DNA from: Sulfurimonadaceae bacterium
GTDB lineage: Bacteria; Campylobacterota; Campylobacteria; Campylobacterales; Sulfurimonadaceae
NCBI GenBank assembly: GCA_028683835.1
Contig: JAQUHB010000009.1
Coordinates: forward strand, 1 to 64,000
Reading direction: 5' to 3'
Length of the DNA: 64,000 nucleotides
Part shown: positions 47,294 to 56,265 of the stretch, one piece after another
Layout of the letters: each line of letters begins with the position of its first letter
How positions within the stretch are numbered: the first letter of the stretch is position 1
The notes under the pieces: generated by a model
Seen by the model: only the letters and a program-made list of their open reading frames with translations
Database searches by the model: none
What the model was told of the DNA's origin: nothing
Translations under genes and position numbers: made by a program

Positions 47294-47699
47294 TTTCTAC
47301 CTTGTATAATCTTTTATCATCTAATTTTTCTATACTAATCACGATAGCTGGAATCTCTGCACTAAATAAAATACTGCTAAGAGTATCATCGCCCCACTCT
47401 ACAAAATGATATCCATCTCGTTCGAGTTCTTCAAGCATTCCAAGAGCAATAAAGTGTTCTATTCCATGGTTATAAATATCATAATGAAAAATATGCTCAC
47501 CATAACACTGTTGCAATGAAAAAGTGGGAGAAGTCACAGCATCATCAACTCCAAACTCTTTTGCAAACGCTGAAACGAAAGTAGTTTTTCCAGCTGCAAG
47601 ATCGCCGCGAAGGATAATAACACCACTATTTGGAAGAAGTTGCATCACCTCTTTTGTGAGTTCTGAGAGATCATCTAGTCCTAAAATAAACTCTTTCAT
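47274..47699 (-). CDS. tsaE: tRNA threonylcarbamoyladenosine biosynthesis protein TsaE
   Basis: 141 residues. The P-loop is GDLAAGKTTFVSAFAKEFG, then VTSPTFSLQQCY, HYDIYN and the GYHFVEWGD motif, all of the TsaE/YjeE family. This ATPase works with TsaB/TsaD in t6A modification of tRNA. It overlaps trpD by 4 bp and lptB by 20 bp. Confidence 0.95.
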   Translation of the reverse strand: MKEFILGLDDLSELTKEVMQLLPNSGVIILRGDLAAGKTTFVSAFAKEFGVDDAVTSPTFSLQQCYGEHIFHYDIYNHGIEHFIALGMLEELERDGYHFVEWGDDTLSSILFSAEIPAIVISIEKLDDKRLYKVENAYIKS

Positions 47700-48682
47700 A
47701 GTTTTGATGACACTTCTATGATTTGTCTCAGTTTCTCTTTTGCCCGCCCTGAGTGAATAGCATCCTTTGCGATCTCAAGTCCATCTTGAAAATCTCGCGC
47801 CATTCCATCCACGACAAACGCCGCCGCCGCGTTGATAAGCACGATATCTCTTTGTGCATCTGTGGCACGATCATCGAAGATATCTCTTAAAATCTTTGCA
47901 TTTTCTTCACCCTCACCGCCCATGATCGCTTTAAGCGGTACTCTTTTTATCCCATAATTTATGGGATCCAAAACAAATTCTTCGATAAGGCCATTTTTGA
48001 GTTTTGCACAATAGGTAATATCTGAGATGCTAATCTCGTCCATATGTTCTTTGGAGGAAACAACTAAAGCATCGGTAGAACCGTTTACATGTAAAGCATT
48101 TGCAAGTTTTGGTACAAAGGATTTGTCAAAGACACCTAAAAGTGTTTTTTTTACACTTGCAGGATTTGTCAGCGGTCCTAGGATATTAAAGATCGTCTTA
48201 TCGGGGATCGATTTGCGAATAGGCATAATAAACTTCATCGCAGGATGATAATTTTGCGCAAACATAAAAGTAAAGCCCGTCTCTTCTAAAAGTTTTGCGC
48301 TGTTTTGCACGCTAAGATCGAGCCTGACTCCAAGTTTTTCAAACATATCCGCGCTTCCAGACTTGGATGTCACAGAACGGCTTCCATGTTTTGCCACATA
48401 GATTCCAGCAGATGCGACAAGCAAAGCTACAGTAGAGGAGATATTGAAACTGCCTATCTTATCTCCGCCCGTTCCTACGATATCTATGAGTTTATCTTTG
48501 ATTGCGGGGCTTACATGTAAGGGAATTGAATGAGAACGCATTACATATGCTGCCGCAGCAATAGTCTGAGAACTTGTAGATTCATCAAGACGTAGATTTT
48601 TTAACAATGAGTACATCTCTTCATCACTCATCTGATGATTAAAAAGACGTTCAAACTCTTTCAAAGAGTCTTCATAGTTCAT
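47696..48682 (-). CDS. trpD: Anthranilate phosphoribosyltransferase
   Basis: 328 residues. The PRPP-binding GTGGDKIGSFNISST, KHGSRSVTSKSGSADMFEKLG and NILGPLTNPA motifs are present. It makes phosphoribosylanthranilate for tryptophan. It sits in a mixed operon with the S4 protein, tsaE, lptB and rpoN rather than with other trp genes. It carries two TTACATGTAA palindromes (48085-48094 and 48511-48520). Confidence 0.95.
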   Translation of the reverse strand: MNYEDSLKEFERLFNHQMSDEEMYSLLKNLRLDESTSSQTIAAAAYVMRSHSIPLHVSPAIKDKLIDIVGTGGDKIGSFNISSTVALLVASAGIYVAKHGSRSVTSKSGSADMFEKLGVRLDLSVQNSAKLLEETGFTFMFAQNYHPAMKFIMPIRKSIPDKTIFNILGPLTNPASVKKTLLGVFDKSFVPKLANALHVNGSTDALVVSSKEHMDEISISDITYCAKLKNGLIEEFVLDPINYGIKRVPLKAIMGGEGEENAKILRDIFDDRATDAQRDIVLINAAAAFVVDGMARDFQDGLEIAKDAIHSGRAKEKLRQIIEVSSKL

Positions 48683-48927
48683 GCAACTTCCTTGATATAC
48701 TTGTCTTGTTCAGATTTTGGAGTCGATTTTATTGTGGGAAGAGAGAGAACTTGGTATTTTTTTTCTCCACTTAAAAATGCGATGCTTACGATATCTCCAA
48801 CAGCTACATCTTTGCTTGGTTTGACTATTTTACCGTTAATGCCTACAACACCACTTGCTATCATATCTTGAGCAACAGAGCGTCGTTTTGTAAGATTTAC
48901 ACTATTTAAAAATTTGTCGATTCTCAT
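48679..48927 (-). CDS. S4-domain RNA-binding protein (HslR-like)
   Basis: 82 residues from ATG 48927, chosen over a TTG at 48942 because of a GGAA site and the conserved start MRIDKFLNSVNLTKRRSVAQDMIASGVVGINGK, the S4 domain (1-55). It probably binds rRNA or tRNA on stalled 50S subunits, as HslR does. It leads the six-gene operon and overlaps trpD by 4 bp. Confidence 0.9.
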   Translation of the reverse strand: MRIDKFLNSVNLTKRRSVAQDMIASGVVGINGKIVKPSKDVAVGDIVSIAFLSGEKKYQVLSLPTIKSTPKSEQDKYIKEVA

Positions 48928-49073
48928 AAAATGATATTCCAAAATTAATTTTCTTTATTTTAGACAAAAGAACCTAAAACAGATGTAAAAAATGGAACAA
49001 TTTTTGCGTTATTTTTATATTTAGAAGAAAGTTTTGTAAAAAACTAGTTTGAAGATAGATATATGAGCTAACT

Positions 49074-50657
49074 CTAGCTCATAATCCCTTTAATCATAAA
49101 GAAAACAGCAGCACTTAAAACAGCGGCTGCTGGAACAGTGATGATCCAAGCGGCAATAATCTTTTTCACAGCATCACGCTTTACATACTTGATCTTTTTG
49201 GCACCTTTGTACTCTTTTTTCTCCATTCTTACGAGTTCCTCTTTTTCATCTATCCCTTTGAAAAGTTGAACGATTCGCTCGTAATCCGGCTGAGTTTTGT
49301 TTTCTAGTGCATCGAGTTGTTTAAGTTCCGTGCGCATATCATCAAGAGCTTTTTTATCTGCTTTAAACTTTTCTCTAACAGTATTTAAAAAGTTAGTTTC
49401 TCCACGGTCAAGATATTCACGTAAAAAACCAACACCAAAAACACCGCCGACAGCGATATGTGTAGAAGAAACCGGAAGACCAAGCTGAGAAGCGACAATT
49501 ACAGTTAAAGCCGCCGCCATTGCGATACTAAAAGCGCGCATCTGGTCAAGTTCTGTAATCTCATTTCCTACAGTTTTGATAAGTTTTGGTCCATAAAGAC
49601 TTAAACCTACTACAATTCCAATAGCGCCAACACCCATTACCCACAAAGGAATCCCGACCTCTTTGTTGATTGCTCCCCCCATAATGGCATCGTTGATGGC
49701 AGCAAGTGGCCCGATAGCGTTTGCAACATCATTCGCACCATGAGCAAAACTAAGAAGTGCAGCTGCAAAAATAAGAGGAATCGTAAAAAGAGAATTAACT
49801 CCGCCCCTTGTTTGCTCTACGTTATCTGCAGAGTGAATAATCATAGGTTTTACAACAAAAAAGATGACCACAGCAGAGAGAGTTCCAATAGTAAGAGCTG
49901 TCAAAAAATTCACTTTGATAAGATGGTTCACACCTTTTAAGATAAGGTAAGTGATAAATGCAAGCGCCATAAGTGAAATAAGTAGAGGCACAATTTTTTT
50001 TGCACTTTCAATCATATCTTCAGAATAAACAATATTTTTCTTGATATAGTACAAAAATCCAGCGGCGATAACTCCACCTAGTATTGGTGAAATGATCCAA
50101 CTTGCAACAATCTCCCCAACACTATCCCAAGCGACAATGCCAAAACCAGCCGCCGCAATGCCAGCGCCCATAACTCCACCGACGATCGCATGTGTCGTTG
50201 AAACAGGCGCACCAAGATAGGTAGCAAGATTTAGCCACAAAGCAGCGCTTAAAAGTGCGGCACTCATAGCCCAAATAAAGATATCAGGATTGGCGATCAT
50301 ACTTGGATCGATAATCCCTTTTTGAATCGTTTTCACAACATCTCCGCCAGCGATAAATGAACCACCAGCTTCAAAAATAGCGGCAATAACGATTGCGCCC
50401 ATCATTGTAAGTGCTTTTGAACCAACTGCAGGTCCCACATTGTTGGCAACATCATTTGCACCGATATTCATCGCCATATACGCACCAAAAACAGCACCGA
50501 TAGTTAAAAATATATTGTAATGATCCCCATTATGAGAGAAAGTGGTCCAAATAAAGACAAGCGCTATAAATAAAAATGCAAGCAAAAGCCTTGCATATCC
50601 GCTTGGCTGTATCTGTACCGAAGCCTTTTCCATACTGTTGATTGTTTTAATATCCAT
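49074..50657 (-). CDS. pit: PiT family inorganic phosphate transporter
   Basis: 527 residues. The two PiT signature repeats are GANDVANNVGPAVGSKAL (N-terminal half) and HGANDVANAIGPLAAI (C-terminal half), with PVSTTHAIVGGVMGAG and PVSSTHIAVGGVFGVG. A cytoplasmic charged, coiled-coil-like insertion (about 410-495) lies before the last helix. It is a low-affinity cation-phosphate symporter. It sits next to the high-affinity pst operon on the same strand but is separated by 149 bp. Confidence 0.93.
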   Translation of the reverse strand: MDIKTINSMEKASVQIQPSGYARLLLAFLFIALVFIWTTFSHNGDHYNIFLTIGAVFGAYMAMNIGANDVANNVGPAVGSKALTMMGAIVIAAIFEAGGSFIAGGDVVKTIQKGIIDPSMIANPDIFIWAMSAALLSAALWLNLATYLGAPVSTTHAIVGGVMGAGIAAAGFGIVAWDSVGEIVASWIISPILGGVIAAGFLYYIKKNIVYSEDMIESAKKIVPLLISLMALAFITYLILKGVNHLIKVNFLTALTIGTLSAVVIFFVVKPMIIHSADNVEQTRGGVNSLFTIPLIFAAALLSFAHGANDVANAIGPLAAINDAIMGGAINKEVGIPLWVMGVGAIGIVVGLSLYGPKLIKTVGNEITELDQMRAFSIAMAAALTVIVASQLGLPVSSTHIAVGGVFGVGFLREYLDRGETNFLNTVREKFKADKKALDDMRTELKQLDALENKTQPDYERIVQLFKGIDEKEELVRMEKKEYKGAKKIKYVKRDAVKKIIAAWIITVPAAAVLSAAVFFMIKGIMS

Positions 50658-50772
50658 ACTTAATTTACCCCGATGTATTAAAAATTCTCGGAATTATAGT
50701 GGAACTGCTGTGAAGGTTTGATTAAAGTGGGAAATGTTTAAGATTTTTGAATAATAAAAAGTGTAAAGGGAT

Positions 50773-50789
50773 TCTCTTTAAAAAAGAGA
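50773..50789 (-). terminator. Hairpin downstream of phoU
   Basis: TCTCTTT and AAAGAGA pair around a 3-nt loop, 18 bp past the phoU stop. It is AT-rich without a clean U tract, so it is a weak terminator candidate for the pst operon. Confidence 0.4.
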
Positions 50790-50806
50790 GATTTTATGGG
50801 TAGAGA

Positions 50807-51472
50807 TTACTCTCTAATACCCATTTCACCGCCGACTCTTGCGAAAAGAAGCAAAGTTCCAACATCTAAAGATCGATCTGCAATTTTCTCACTTTTTCTA
50901 AGAGCACTTAATATTTTAGTAAATTTCCCAAAATCTTCTATATTTGGAGCCTGTTTAAAAACACTCTCTTGTAAAAGCTCATACAGATCATCTGTTTTGC
51001 TCTCACCAATAAGTAGTTTATTGAACAATTCCTGAGTCTCATCAGAACAAGTTGTTTTAAGCATTGCAGCAACTGTAATCAAACAATCTACTGTTGATTT
51101 TTGCATTGGAACAGCGAAATCTTTTACGGTCACGACATCAAGCTCCTTACAATAGTCACTCAGTCCCGCTATAAAACTTCTAGTATTTGAAGATGCACGT
51201 AAAAGTTCATTTGTTATCTTAAACAATGAAACGATAAGACGCAAGTCTCTCGCTTCTGGCGAATAAAGCGCAAGCACTTTTATAATACTGTTATCTATCT
51301 CAGTCGTTTTAGAACTCATATTTTTCAAGCTCTCTTTTGCTGATTCCAAAAGATCTTTATCACATTCTATAAGCCCGTTTAAAATAGCTTTATTTGCTTC
51401 TAAAATATTTTCTGCAATAACTACTATTTTGTCATTAATCTCGTCTAATTGATTGCTGTATGTTATTAACAT
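50807..51472 (-). CDS. phoU: PhoU-domain phosphate regulator
   Basis: 221 residues, all helical, with two PhoU repeats. The core has LALYSPEARDLRLIVSLFKITNELLRASSNTRSFIAGL, close to the PhoU ARDLR(x)I motif. It links Pst transport to Pho signalling and restrains the kinase at high phosphate. Its start overlaps the pstB stop by 1 bp. It is the last gene of pstSCAB-phoU. Confidence 0.88.
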   Translation of the reverse strand: MLITYSNQLDEINDKIVVIAENILEANKAILNGLIECDKDLLESAKESLKNMSSKTTEIDNSIIKVLALYSPEARDLRLIVSLFKITNELLRASSNTRSFIAGLSDYCKELDVVTVKDFAVPMQKSTVDCLITVAAMLKTTCSDETQELFNKLLIGESKTDDLYELLQESVFKQAPNIEDFGKFTKILSALRKSEKIADRSLDVGTLLLFARVGGEMGIRE

Positions 51473-52254
51473 TACCCAAATCTCCCCGTAATATAATCTT
51501 CTGTTTTTTTCTCTCTAGGATTCAAAAATATCTGTTCCGTTTCTCCGTATTCAACAAGATCACCAAGATACATAAATGCTGTATAGTCACTTATACGGCT
51601 TGCTTGTTGCATATTATGCGTAACAATAGCAACACTAACATCTTTTTTTAGTTCAACTATCAACTCTTCTATCGCGGCTGTAGAGATAGGATCAAGTGCT
51701 GAAGTCGGCTCATCAAAAAGGAGTAACTCAGGTTTGAGCGCAACAGCTCTTGCTATACAAAGACGTTGTTGCTGTCCGCCGCTAAGTCCCATTGCACTTT
51801 TGTTCATTCTATCGCTTACTTCACCAAAAAGAGCACTCCCTTTGAGAGCATCTTCCACTCTATCTTTGAGTTCAGTTTTATTTTTAATACCAGAGATACG
51901 AAGACCGTAAGCGACATTGTCAAAAATACTCATTGGAAACGGCGTAGGTTTTTGAAAGATCATCCCTACTCGCTGGCGCAGTTGGATAAACTCATTTTCT
52001 TTTTTGATATCAAGAATATTTTCCATCTCATCGTTTTCTTGATTTAAAAGCATCAGTTTACCCTCATATTCATTATTTGGGTAAAGATCATGCATTCTGT
52101 TTAAAGATCTTAATAATGTTGATTTTCCACATCCACTCGGACCGATAAGTGATGTGATACAGTTTTTTTGTATCGGTAAATTGATATTACTTAGTGACCT
52201 AGCAGGCGCAGAAGCATATGTAAAACTAAAATCTTCTATACTCATTATTGGCAT
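51472..52254 (-). CDS. pstB: Phosphate ABC transporter ATP-binding protein PstB
   Basis: 260 residues from ATG 52254, which has AAAGGA upstream and lies 5 bp after the pstA stop; a longer frame from 52341 would cover the end of pst[23 protein letters not shown] is the PstB-specific Walker A region. [19 protein letters not shown] and [22 protein letters not shown] follow. It energises phosphate import. Confidence 0.96.
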   Translation of the reverse strand: MPIMSIEDFSFTYASAPARSLSNINLPIQKNCITSLIGPSGCGKSTLLRSLNRMHDLYPNNEYEGKLMLLNQENDEMENILDIKKENEFIQLRQRVGMIFQKPTPFPMSIFDNVAYGLRISGIKNKTELKDRVEDALKGSALFGEVSDRMNKSAMGLSGGQQQRLCIARAVALKPELLLFDEPTSALDPISTAAIEELIVELKKDVSVAIVTHNMQQASRISDYTAFMYLGDLVEYGETEQIFLNPREKKTEDYITGRFG

Positions 52255-52259
52255 AATAG

Positions 52260-53063
52260 TTATCCTTTTTTTCTTGTAATATATCTTCCGAGAAGATTGA
52301 TTATTAAAACTAGCATCGTTAGTATAAATGATGCGGCCCAAGCAAGATCACGGCTTGAAGAGGTTGGATCATTTGCAAGTGCATAAATACTAACCGTTAA
52401 AGACGGATATGCTTCTTTCAAATCTACAGAAAAATAATTACTTGTCTCACTTGTAAAAAGAAGCGGAGCAGTTTCCCCGATTATTCTTGCAAATGCTAGC
52501 AATAAACCCGTCATAATCCCAACTTTTGCCGCTTTGATAATGATATCTAAAATAACACGGTATTTACTCGCTCCCAGAGCAATCCCAGCTTCACGTAACT
52601 CTTTTGGAACAAGAGAGAGCATATTGTCAGTTGTATTAATAACGATAGGGATCATCATGATTGCAAGAGCAATACTTCCGGCGATCCCACTTGTTCCATG
52701 CATAGGAACAACAACAATAGCATAAACGAATGCACCAATAACAATAGATGGAGCACTCATCATAATATCACTCAAATCGCGGATAAATCTTACGTATTTT
52801 CCACTTCCATACTCTTGCAAATAGATTCCTGCAAGCATACCTATGGGAACGCCAATAAGTGAAGCGATCCCAGCCATGATAAACTGCCCAACTATAAGGT
52901 TTCTAAGCCCTCCGTCTATCAAGTCATTTAAAAAGAGTGAAAAATGTAATGAACTTAGTCCTTTTCCAATAAGTGTGAAAAGAATCCAAGCCAAAAATGA
53001 AAGACCTATCAAAGCTGATAAAGTCGAAAGTAAAAGGACAATTTTATTTACTAATAATCTCAT
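52260..53063 (-). CDS. pstA: Phosphate ABC transporter permease PstA
   Basis: 267 residues, six membrane helices, with the inner-membrane coupling motif [44 protein letters not shown] segment is typical of PstA. It pairs with PstC. It overlaps pstC by 4 bp. Confidence 0.95.
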   Translation of the reverse strand: MRLLVNKIVLLLSTLSALIGLSFLAWILFTLIGKGLSSLHFSLFLNDLIDGGLRNLIVGQFIMAGIASLIGVPIGMLAGIYLQEYGSGKYVRFIRDLSDIMMSAPSIVIGAFVYAIVVVPMHGTSGIAGSIALAIMMIPIVINTTDNMLSLVPKELREAGIALGASKYRVILDIIIKAAKVGIMTGLLLAFARIIGETAPLLFTSETSNYFSVDLKEAYPSLTVSIYALANDPTSSSRDLAWAASFILTMLVLIINLLGRYITRKKG

Positions 53064-54022
53064 TTGTTATCCTTTCTTAGAAAATAAAACTTCGCGATCG
53101 ATATCACCGCAAAGCTAATAATAAAGAGTAAAAATGCAAGGTAAAAGAGTGCAGATGTTTTCATCCCTGTCGCTTCACCAAAACTATTTGCCATAGCAAC
53201 TGGAATCGAAACAGTCGGGGAAGTGAGAGAAGTCGGCAGTGAAAAAACAGAACCAATCAAAAATGCAACTGCCATGGTTTCACCAAGTGCGCGTCCAAGT
53301 GCTAGAATCACCGAACCAATGATCCCTGCTTTTGAATATGGAAAGATGATATCTTTGATCACTTCAAATTTTGTAGCACCCAGAGCGTATGCTGATTCTT
53401 TTAAGACATCCGGTGTCGTTCGCATACTATCTCTTGTAATCGCAGCCATAAACGGAAGTATCATAACTCCAAGCACAAGACCTGCTGTTAAAAGAGAAAC
53501 CTGATATCCGCCTACAAAACTTTGAACTATAGGAGCGAAGTAAAAAAGTCCCCACATACCAAAAATGATACTTGGGATCGCAGCAAGAAGCTCGATTGCA
53601 ATTCCCACAATATTTGAGATCTGTTTTGGAGCAATCTCAGCTAAAAAGACTGCAATTCCCATGGCAATTGGTAAAGCAAAGATCATAGCGATCAAAGTAG
53701 AAAGAAGTGTACCAACGATAGGAATCAATCCACCGTAGACAGTTTTTGTAGGAACATCACTTGTGTTACCGGCAAGCATTGATGCTAAATCGTCATCATC
53801 TGATGATACAGCTGCTTTTGGTTCTTCTTTTTTTACAGGAGTGGCAGCTATATCATTTTCGATAGGAACTTCTTCATCCCAAGCTTTTTCTTTTATAAAT
53901 CCAAAACCATACTCTTCTATAGCAGGTTTGGCAGTATGAAATAAACTAAAGAATATAGACGCAAGTAGTACCATGACAAGTGTGGCACTCATAAAAGAGA
54001 CAGTTTTAAAGAGTTTTTCCAT
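53060..54022 (-). CDS. pstC: Phosphate ABC transporter permease PstC
   Basis: 320 residues. After the first membrane helix (about 10-30) an unusual hydrophilic stretch (about 45-92) occurs. It includes EEVPIENDIAATP, KKEEPKAA and SSDDDDL, and precedes the normal permease domain. The coupling motif is KESAYALGATKFEVIKDIIFPYSKAGIIG. The acidic linker is longer than in typical PstC and should face the periplasm. It lies 151 bp after pstS, separated by a hairpin and a second Pho-box-like repeat. Confidence 0.93.
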   Translation of the reverse strand: MEKLFKTVSFMSATLVMVLLASIFFSLFHTAKPAIEEYGFGFIKEKAWDEEVPIENDIAATPVKKEEPKAAVSSDDDDLASMLAGNTSDVPTKTVYGGLIPIVGTLLSTLIAMIFALPIAMGIAVFLAEIAPKQISNIVGIAIELLAAIPSIIFGMWGLFYFAPIVQSFVGGYQVSLLTAGLVLGVMILPFMAAITRDSMRTTPDVLKESAYALGATKFEVIKDIIFPYSKAGIIGSVILALGRALGETMAVAFLIGSVFSLPTSLTSPTVSIPVAMANSFGEATGMKTSALFYLAFLLFIISFAVISIAKFYFLRKDNK

Positions 54023-54103
54023 ATTGATACCATTCTATAAATTTTGAAAAATACATTAGATGCACTTTTAAAAACATATTTTCGGCGGAATTCTAAGATA
54101 ATT

Positions 54104-54123
54104 TTGTTACAAATTGATTACAA
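54104..54123 (-). promoter_or_regulatory. Second Pho-box-like repeat, upstream of pstC
   Basis: Read on the minus strand, TTGTAAT and TTGTAAC occur 11 bp apart, about 80 bp upstream of the pstC start. The spacing and words match those upstream of pstS. It may give pstCAB-phoU its own phosphate-controlled promoter. Confidence 0.4.
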
Positions 54124-54131
54124 TAAAGATA

Positions 54132-54158
54132 CAGCTTGGAGTAAATCCCCAAGCTGTG
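54132..54158 (-). terminator. Hairpin between pstS and pstC
   Basis: ACAGCTTGG and CCAAGCTGT form a perfect 9-bp stem around a 9-nt loop (the bases on each side may shift by one), starting 16 bp past the pstS stop. The following RNA is AUCUUUAUUG, only weakly U-rich. It fits a partial terminator or mRNA-stabilising hairpin that would let binding protein be made in excess over the membrane subunits. Confidence 0.6.
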
Positions 54159-54173
54159 GGGATATAGGAGGAA

Positions 54174-55178
54174 TTATTTGATACCTTTTTCTGCCCAATA
54201 AGTTTGAATTTTCTTAACAAGTTCATTTGGAAGTGGAACATAACCAAGTTTGCTTGCGTCAGCATCACCATTTTTGTATGACCAGTCATAAAAAGCTGTA
54301 ACTTTTTTGTCCATCTCTTTTGCATCAGTCGGTACAAGAATAAATGTAGCTGCAACGATTGGGTAAACACCTTTACCATCTGGATCTGCAATAGCCGCAA
54401 AGAAATCTTTTTTAGGATCAAGATCAGCTTTAGCAGCCGCAGCTTGGAATGCTTTTAAAGTAGGTGCAACAAATTCACCAGCTTTGTTTTGGATAGTAGC
54501 CATTTCAAGTTTATTTTCTTTTGCATCAGCATAATCAACATAACCGATAGAATATGGAGTTTGTTTGATTTGTGCAGCTACACCAGTGTTACCTTTACCG
54601 CCAACATGGTGGTCACCTGGCCAGTTAAGCTCTTTTTGAACACCGTAAGTTGATTTCCACTCAGGTGAAATTTTGCTTAGGTAATAAGTAAAGTTAAATG
54701 TAGTTCCTGAACCATCAGCACGGTGTACAAAAGTAATTTTTTGGTGTGGAAGTTTTACACCTTTATTTGCCTCAGCGATAACTTTGTCATCCCAGTAAGC
54801 TGCTTTACCAAGAGCGATCTCAGAGATTGCAGCACGGCTTAGTTTTAAGTTCACATGAGGAATATTGTAACTCATTGTAATTGCACCAACAACACCTGGA
54901 AACTGATAAAGTTTAGCTGCTGCTAATTCTTTAGGAGACAAAGCGGCATCTGTACCAGCAAAATCAACAGCTCTTGCTGATGCATCTTTAATACCAGCTG
55001 AACTACCTTTTCCGATATAATCGATTTCTTTACCAGTAGCTTTATGGTAAGAACCTATCCAAGCTTGATAAACACTGTACGGAAATGTAGCTCCACTACC
55101 TTTAAAATCTGCAGCAGACAGAGAACTAGTTGTAACCATTAATGCCGCTAATGGCGCTAATAATGCAAGTTTTTTCAT
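54174..55178 (-). CDS. pstS: Phosphate ABC transporter substrate-binding protein PstS
   Basis: 334 residues. A Sec signal peptide ends near LSAA (about residues 1-23). The PstS phosphate-binding start is FKGSGATFPYSVYQAWIGSY, then YIGKGSSAGIKDASARAVDFAGTDAAL, and the later HRADGSGTTFNFTYYL holds binding residues. It captures periplasmic phosphate for PstCAB. It is the first gene of the operon, downstream of a strong Pho-box-like repeat. Confidence 0.96.
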   Translation of the reverse strand: MKKLALLAPLAALMVTTSSLSAADFKGSGATFPYSVYQAWIGSYHKATGKEIDYIGKGSSAGIKDASARAVDFAGTDAALSPKELAAAKLYQFPGVVGAITMSYNIPHVNLKLSRAAISEIALGKAAYWDDKVIAEANKGVKLPHQKITFVHRADGSGTTFNFTYYLSKISPEWKSTYGVQKELNWPGDHHVGGKGNTGVAAQIKQTPYSIGYVDYADAKENKLEMATIQNKAGEFVAPTLKAFQAAAAKADLDPKKDFFAAIADPDGKGVYPIVAATFILVPTDAKEMDKKVTAFYDWSYKNGDADASKLGYVPLPNELVKKIQTYWAEKGIK

Positions 55179-55228
55179 TTTGATCTTACCTTTTTTTGTT
55201 AATTTAGATAGCGATATAGTAATCTGAT

Positions 55229-55249
55229 TTGATTACAAGTTGATTACAG
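55229..55249 (-). promoter_or_regulatory. Candidate Pho box upstream of pstS
   Basis: Two perfect copies of TTGATTACA stand 11 bp apart. On the minus strand this reads CTGTAAT-CAAC-TTGTAAT, close in word and spacing to the PhoB-type box (CTGTCAT repeats at 11 bp). It lies 51 bp upstream of the pstS start, so it is a probable binding site for a PhoB/OmpR-class regulator. It could also affect the divergent small genes. Confidence 0.6.
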
Positions 55250-55292
55250 TGAGAGTTATATGCTATAGTTATGGGAAAATTTAGGAGTCTTT

Positions 55293-55388
55293 ATGCAAGA
55301 TGCATCTGCTGTTGGTGAAAACATTATACTTTTTTTGGTAATTCTAGGCATAGTTGCTATAATACTCACAAGAAAAAAAGGGGAATAA
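55293..55388 (+). CDS. Tiny membrane peptide (31 aa), divergent from pstS
   Basis: The ATG follows TAGGAG at 6-bp spacing. The product has one hydrophobic segment (about 10-26) and a basic KKGE end. It ends one base before the start of the next small membrane protein, so the two form a mini-operon divergent from pstS. No family is recognised; the good ribosome site and coupling argue that it is real. Confidence 0.55.
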   Translation: MQDASAVGENIILFLVILGIVAIILTRKKGE

Positions 55389-55389
55389 T

Positions 55390-55587
55390 ATGCATAAAAT
55401 GAAAAAAAGTCAAAGTGATCAGAACTGGTTTATTATATTTAGCGTAATGTTTATATTTGGATTAGTTTGGGCAATTGTTGGTGATGAGTGGACAAAAGTT
55501 GCATTTGCGACTTTCTCTTTTGCACTCTTTATATATTCGGGTATCAAAATGGAGTTAAACGCTCTTCATTCTAAAAAGGCGCATTAA
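55390..55587 (+). CDS. Small two-span membrane protein, hypothetical
   Basis: 65 residues. After a basic N terminus come two membrane helices (about 13-30 and 36-53), with WAIVGDEWTK between them, and a short basic end. It is coupled to the preceding 31-residue peptide. A strong bidirectional terminator overlaps its last codons. It lies between pst and potassium uptake genes. Function is unknown. Confidence 0.65.
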   Translation: MHKMKKSQSDQNWFIIFSVMFIFGLVWAIVGDEWTKVAFATFSFALFIYSGIKMELNALHSKKAH

Positions 55588-55597
55588 GCGCTTTTTT
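55573..55597. terminator. Bidirectional rho-independent terminator
   Basis: AAAAAG-GCGC, loop ATTAA, GCGC-TTTTTT. The GC-rich core is flanked by A and T tracts on either side, so it works for the small membrane gene (plus) and for the potassium uptake operon (minus). It overlaps the last codons of the plus-strand gene. Confidence 0.8.
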
Positions 55598-55614
55598 AAA
55601 AGACTCTCTTACTT

Positions 55615-56265
55615 TTATATTTTTCTACTTAATGCGTCAATATTTGTACTATTTCCCAAAACGACTATTATGTCATCTTTTTCGAGCAAATTATTATTGA
55701 CAAATGATGTATGCCAAATCCCTTGATGCTTATAAGCAATAGGTTTTAATTCATGATTATTTTCAAATACCGATGAAAGAATAGAGACTCCTACCCAAAA
55801 ATCTGGCACTTTCAATTTTGCGATTTTCATGGTTATTGAAAGATCAATTGTTTCATAACTAATGTTTTCGACCATTTTCTTGACTAGCCTTTTAGCTGAT
55901 TCCATTTCTGGATAGATCACTTTTGTCGCACCAAGTTTTGTAAGTATTTGTCCATGTACTGTTGTTATCGCTTTTGCTATCACCGTTTCAACACCAAGAT
56001 CTTTAAGTGCCATAACCGTTAAAATACTTGCTTCTATATCTTCACCTATACTAACAACGGCAACATCCACATTTCCTATACCAGCTTCTCTGAGTGCTTT
56101 GATATCTGTTGAATCAAGGATAACAATATCTTGAATAAACTCGTGAATCTCATGAACTTGTTCTTCATCATGATCAATACCGATCACATTTACACCCTGT
56201 TGTGCAAGCCCTTTTGCCACATGAAATCCAAAATTTCCCATACCGATAACTGCATAATTTTTCAT
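55615..56265 (-). CDS. KtrA/TrkA-type potassium uptake regulatory subunit
   Basis: 216 residues. The RCK-N Rossmann domain has GMGNFGFHVAKGLAQQGVNVIGIDHDEEQV (NAD/ATP-binding GxGxxG), and a C-terminal TrkA_C domain covers about 137-216. It is a single-repeat protein, as in Ktr systems, that gates the membrane subunit by nucleotide binding. It overlaps the upstream TrkH/KtrB gene by 4 bp. Confidence 0.92.
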   Translation of the reverse strand: MKNYAVIGMGNFGFHVAKGLAQQGVNVIGIDHDEEQVHEIHEFIQDIVILDSTDIKALREAGIGNVDVAVVSIGEDIEASILTVMALKDLGVETVIAKAITTVHGQILTKLGATKVIYPEMESAKRLVKKMVENISYETIDLSITMKIAKLKVPDFWVGVSILSSVFENNHELKPIAYKHQGIWHTSFVNNNLLEKDDIIVVLGNSTNIDALSRKI

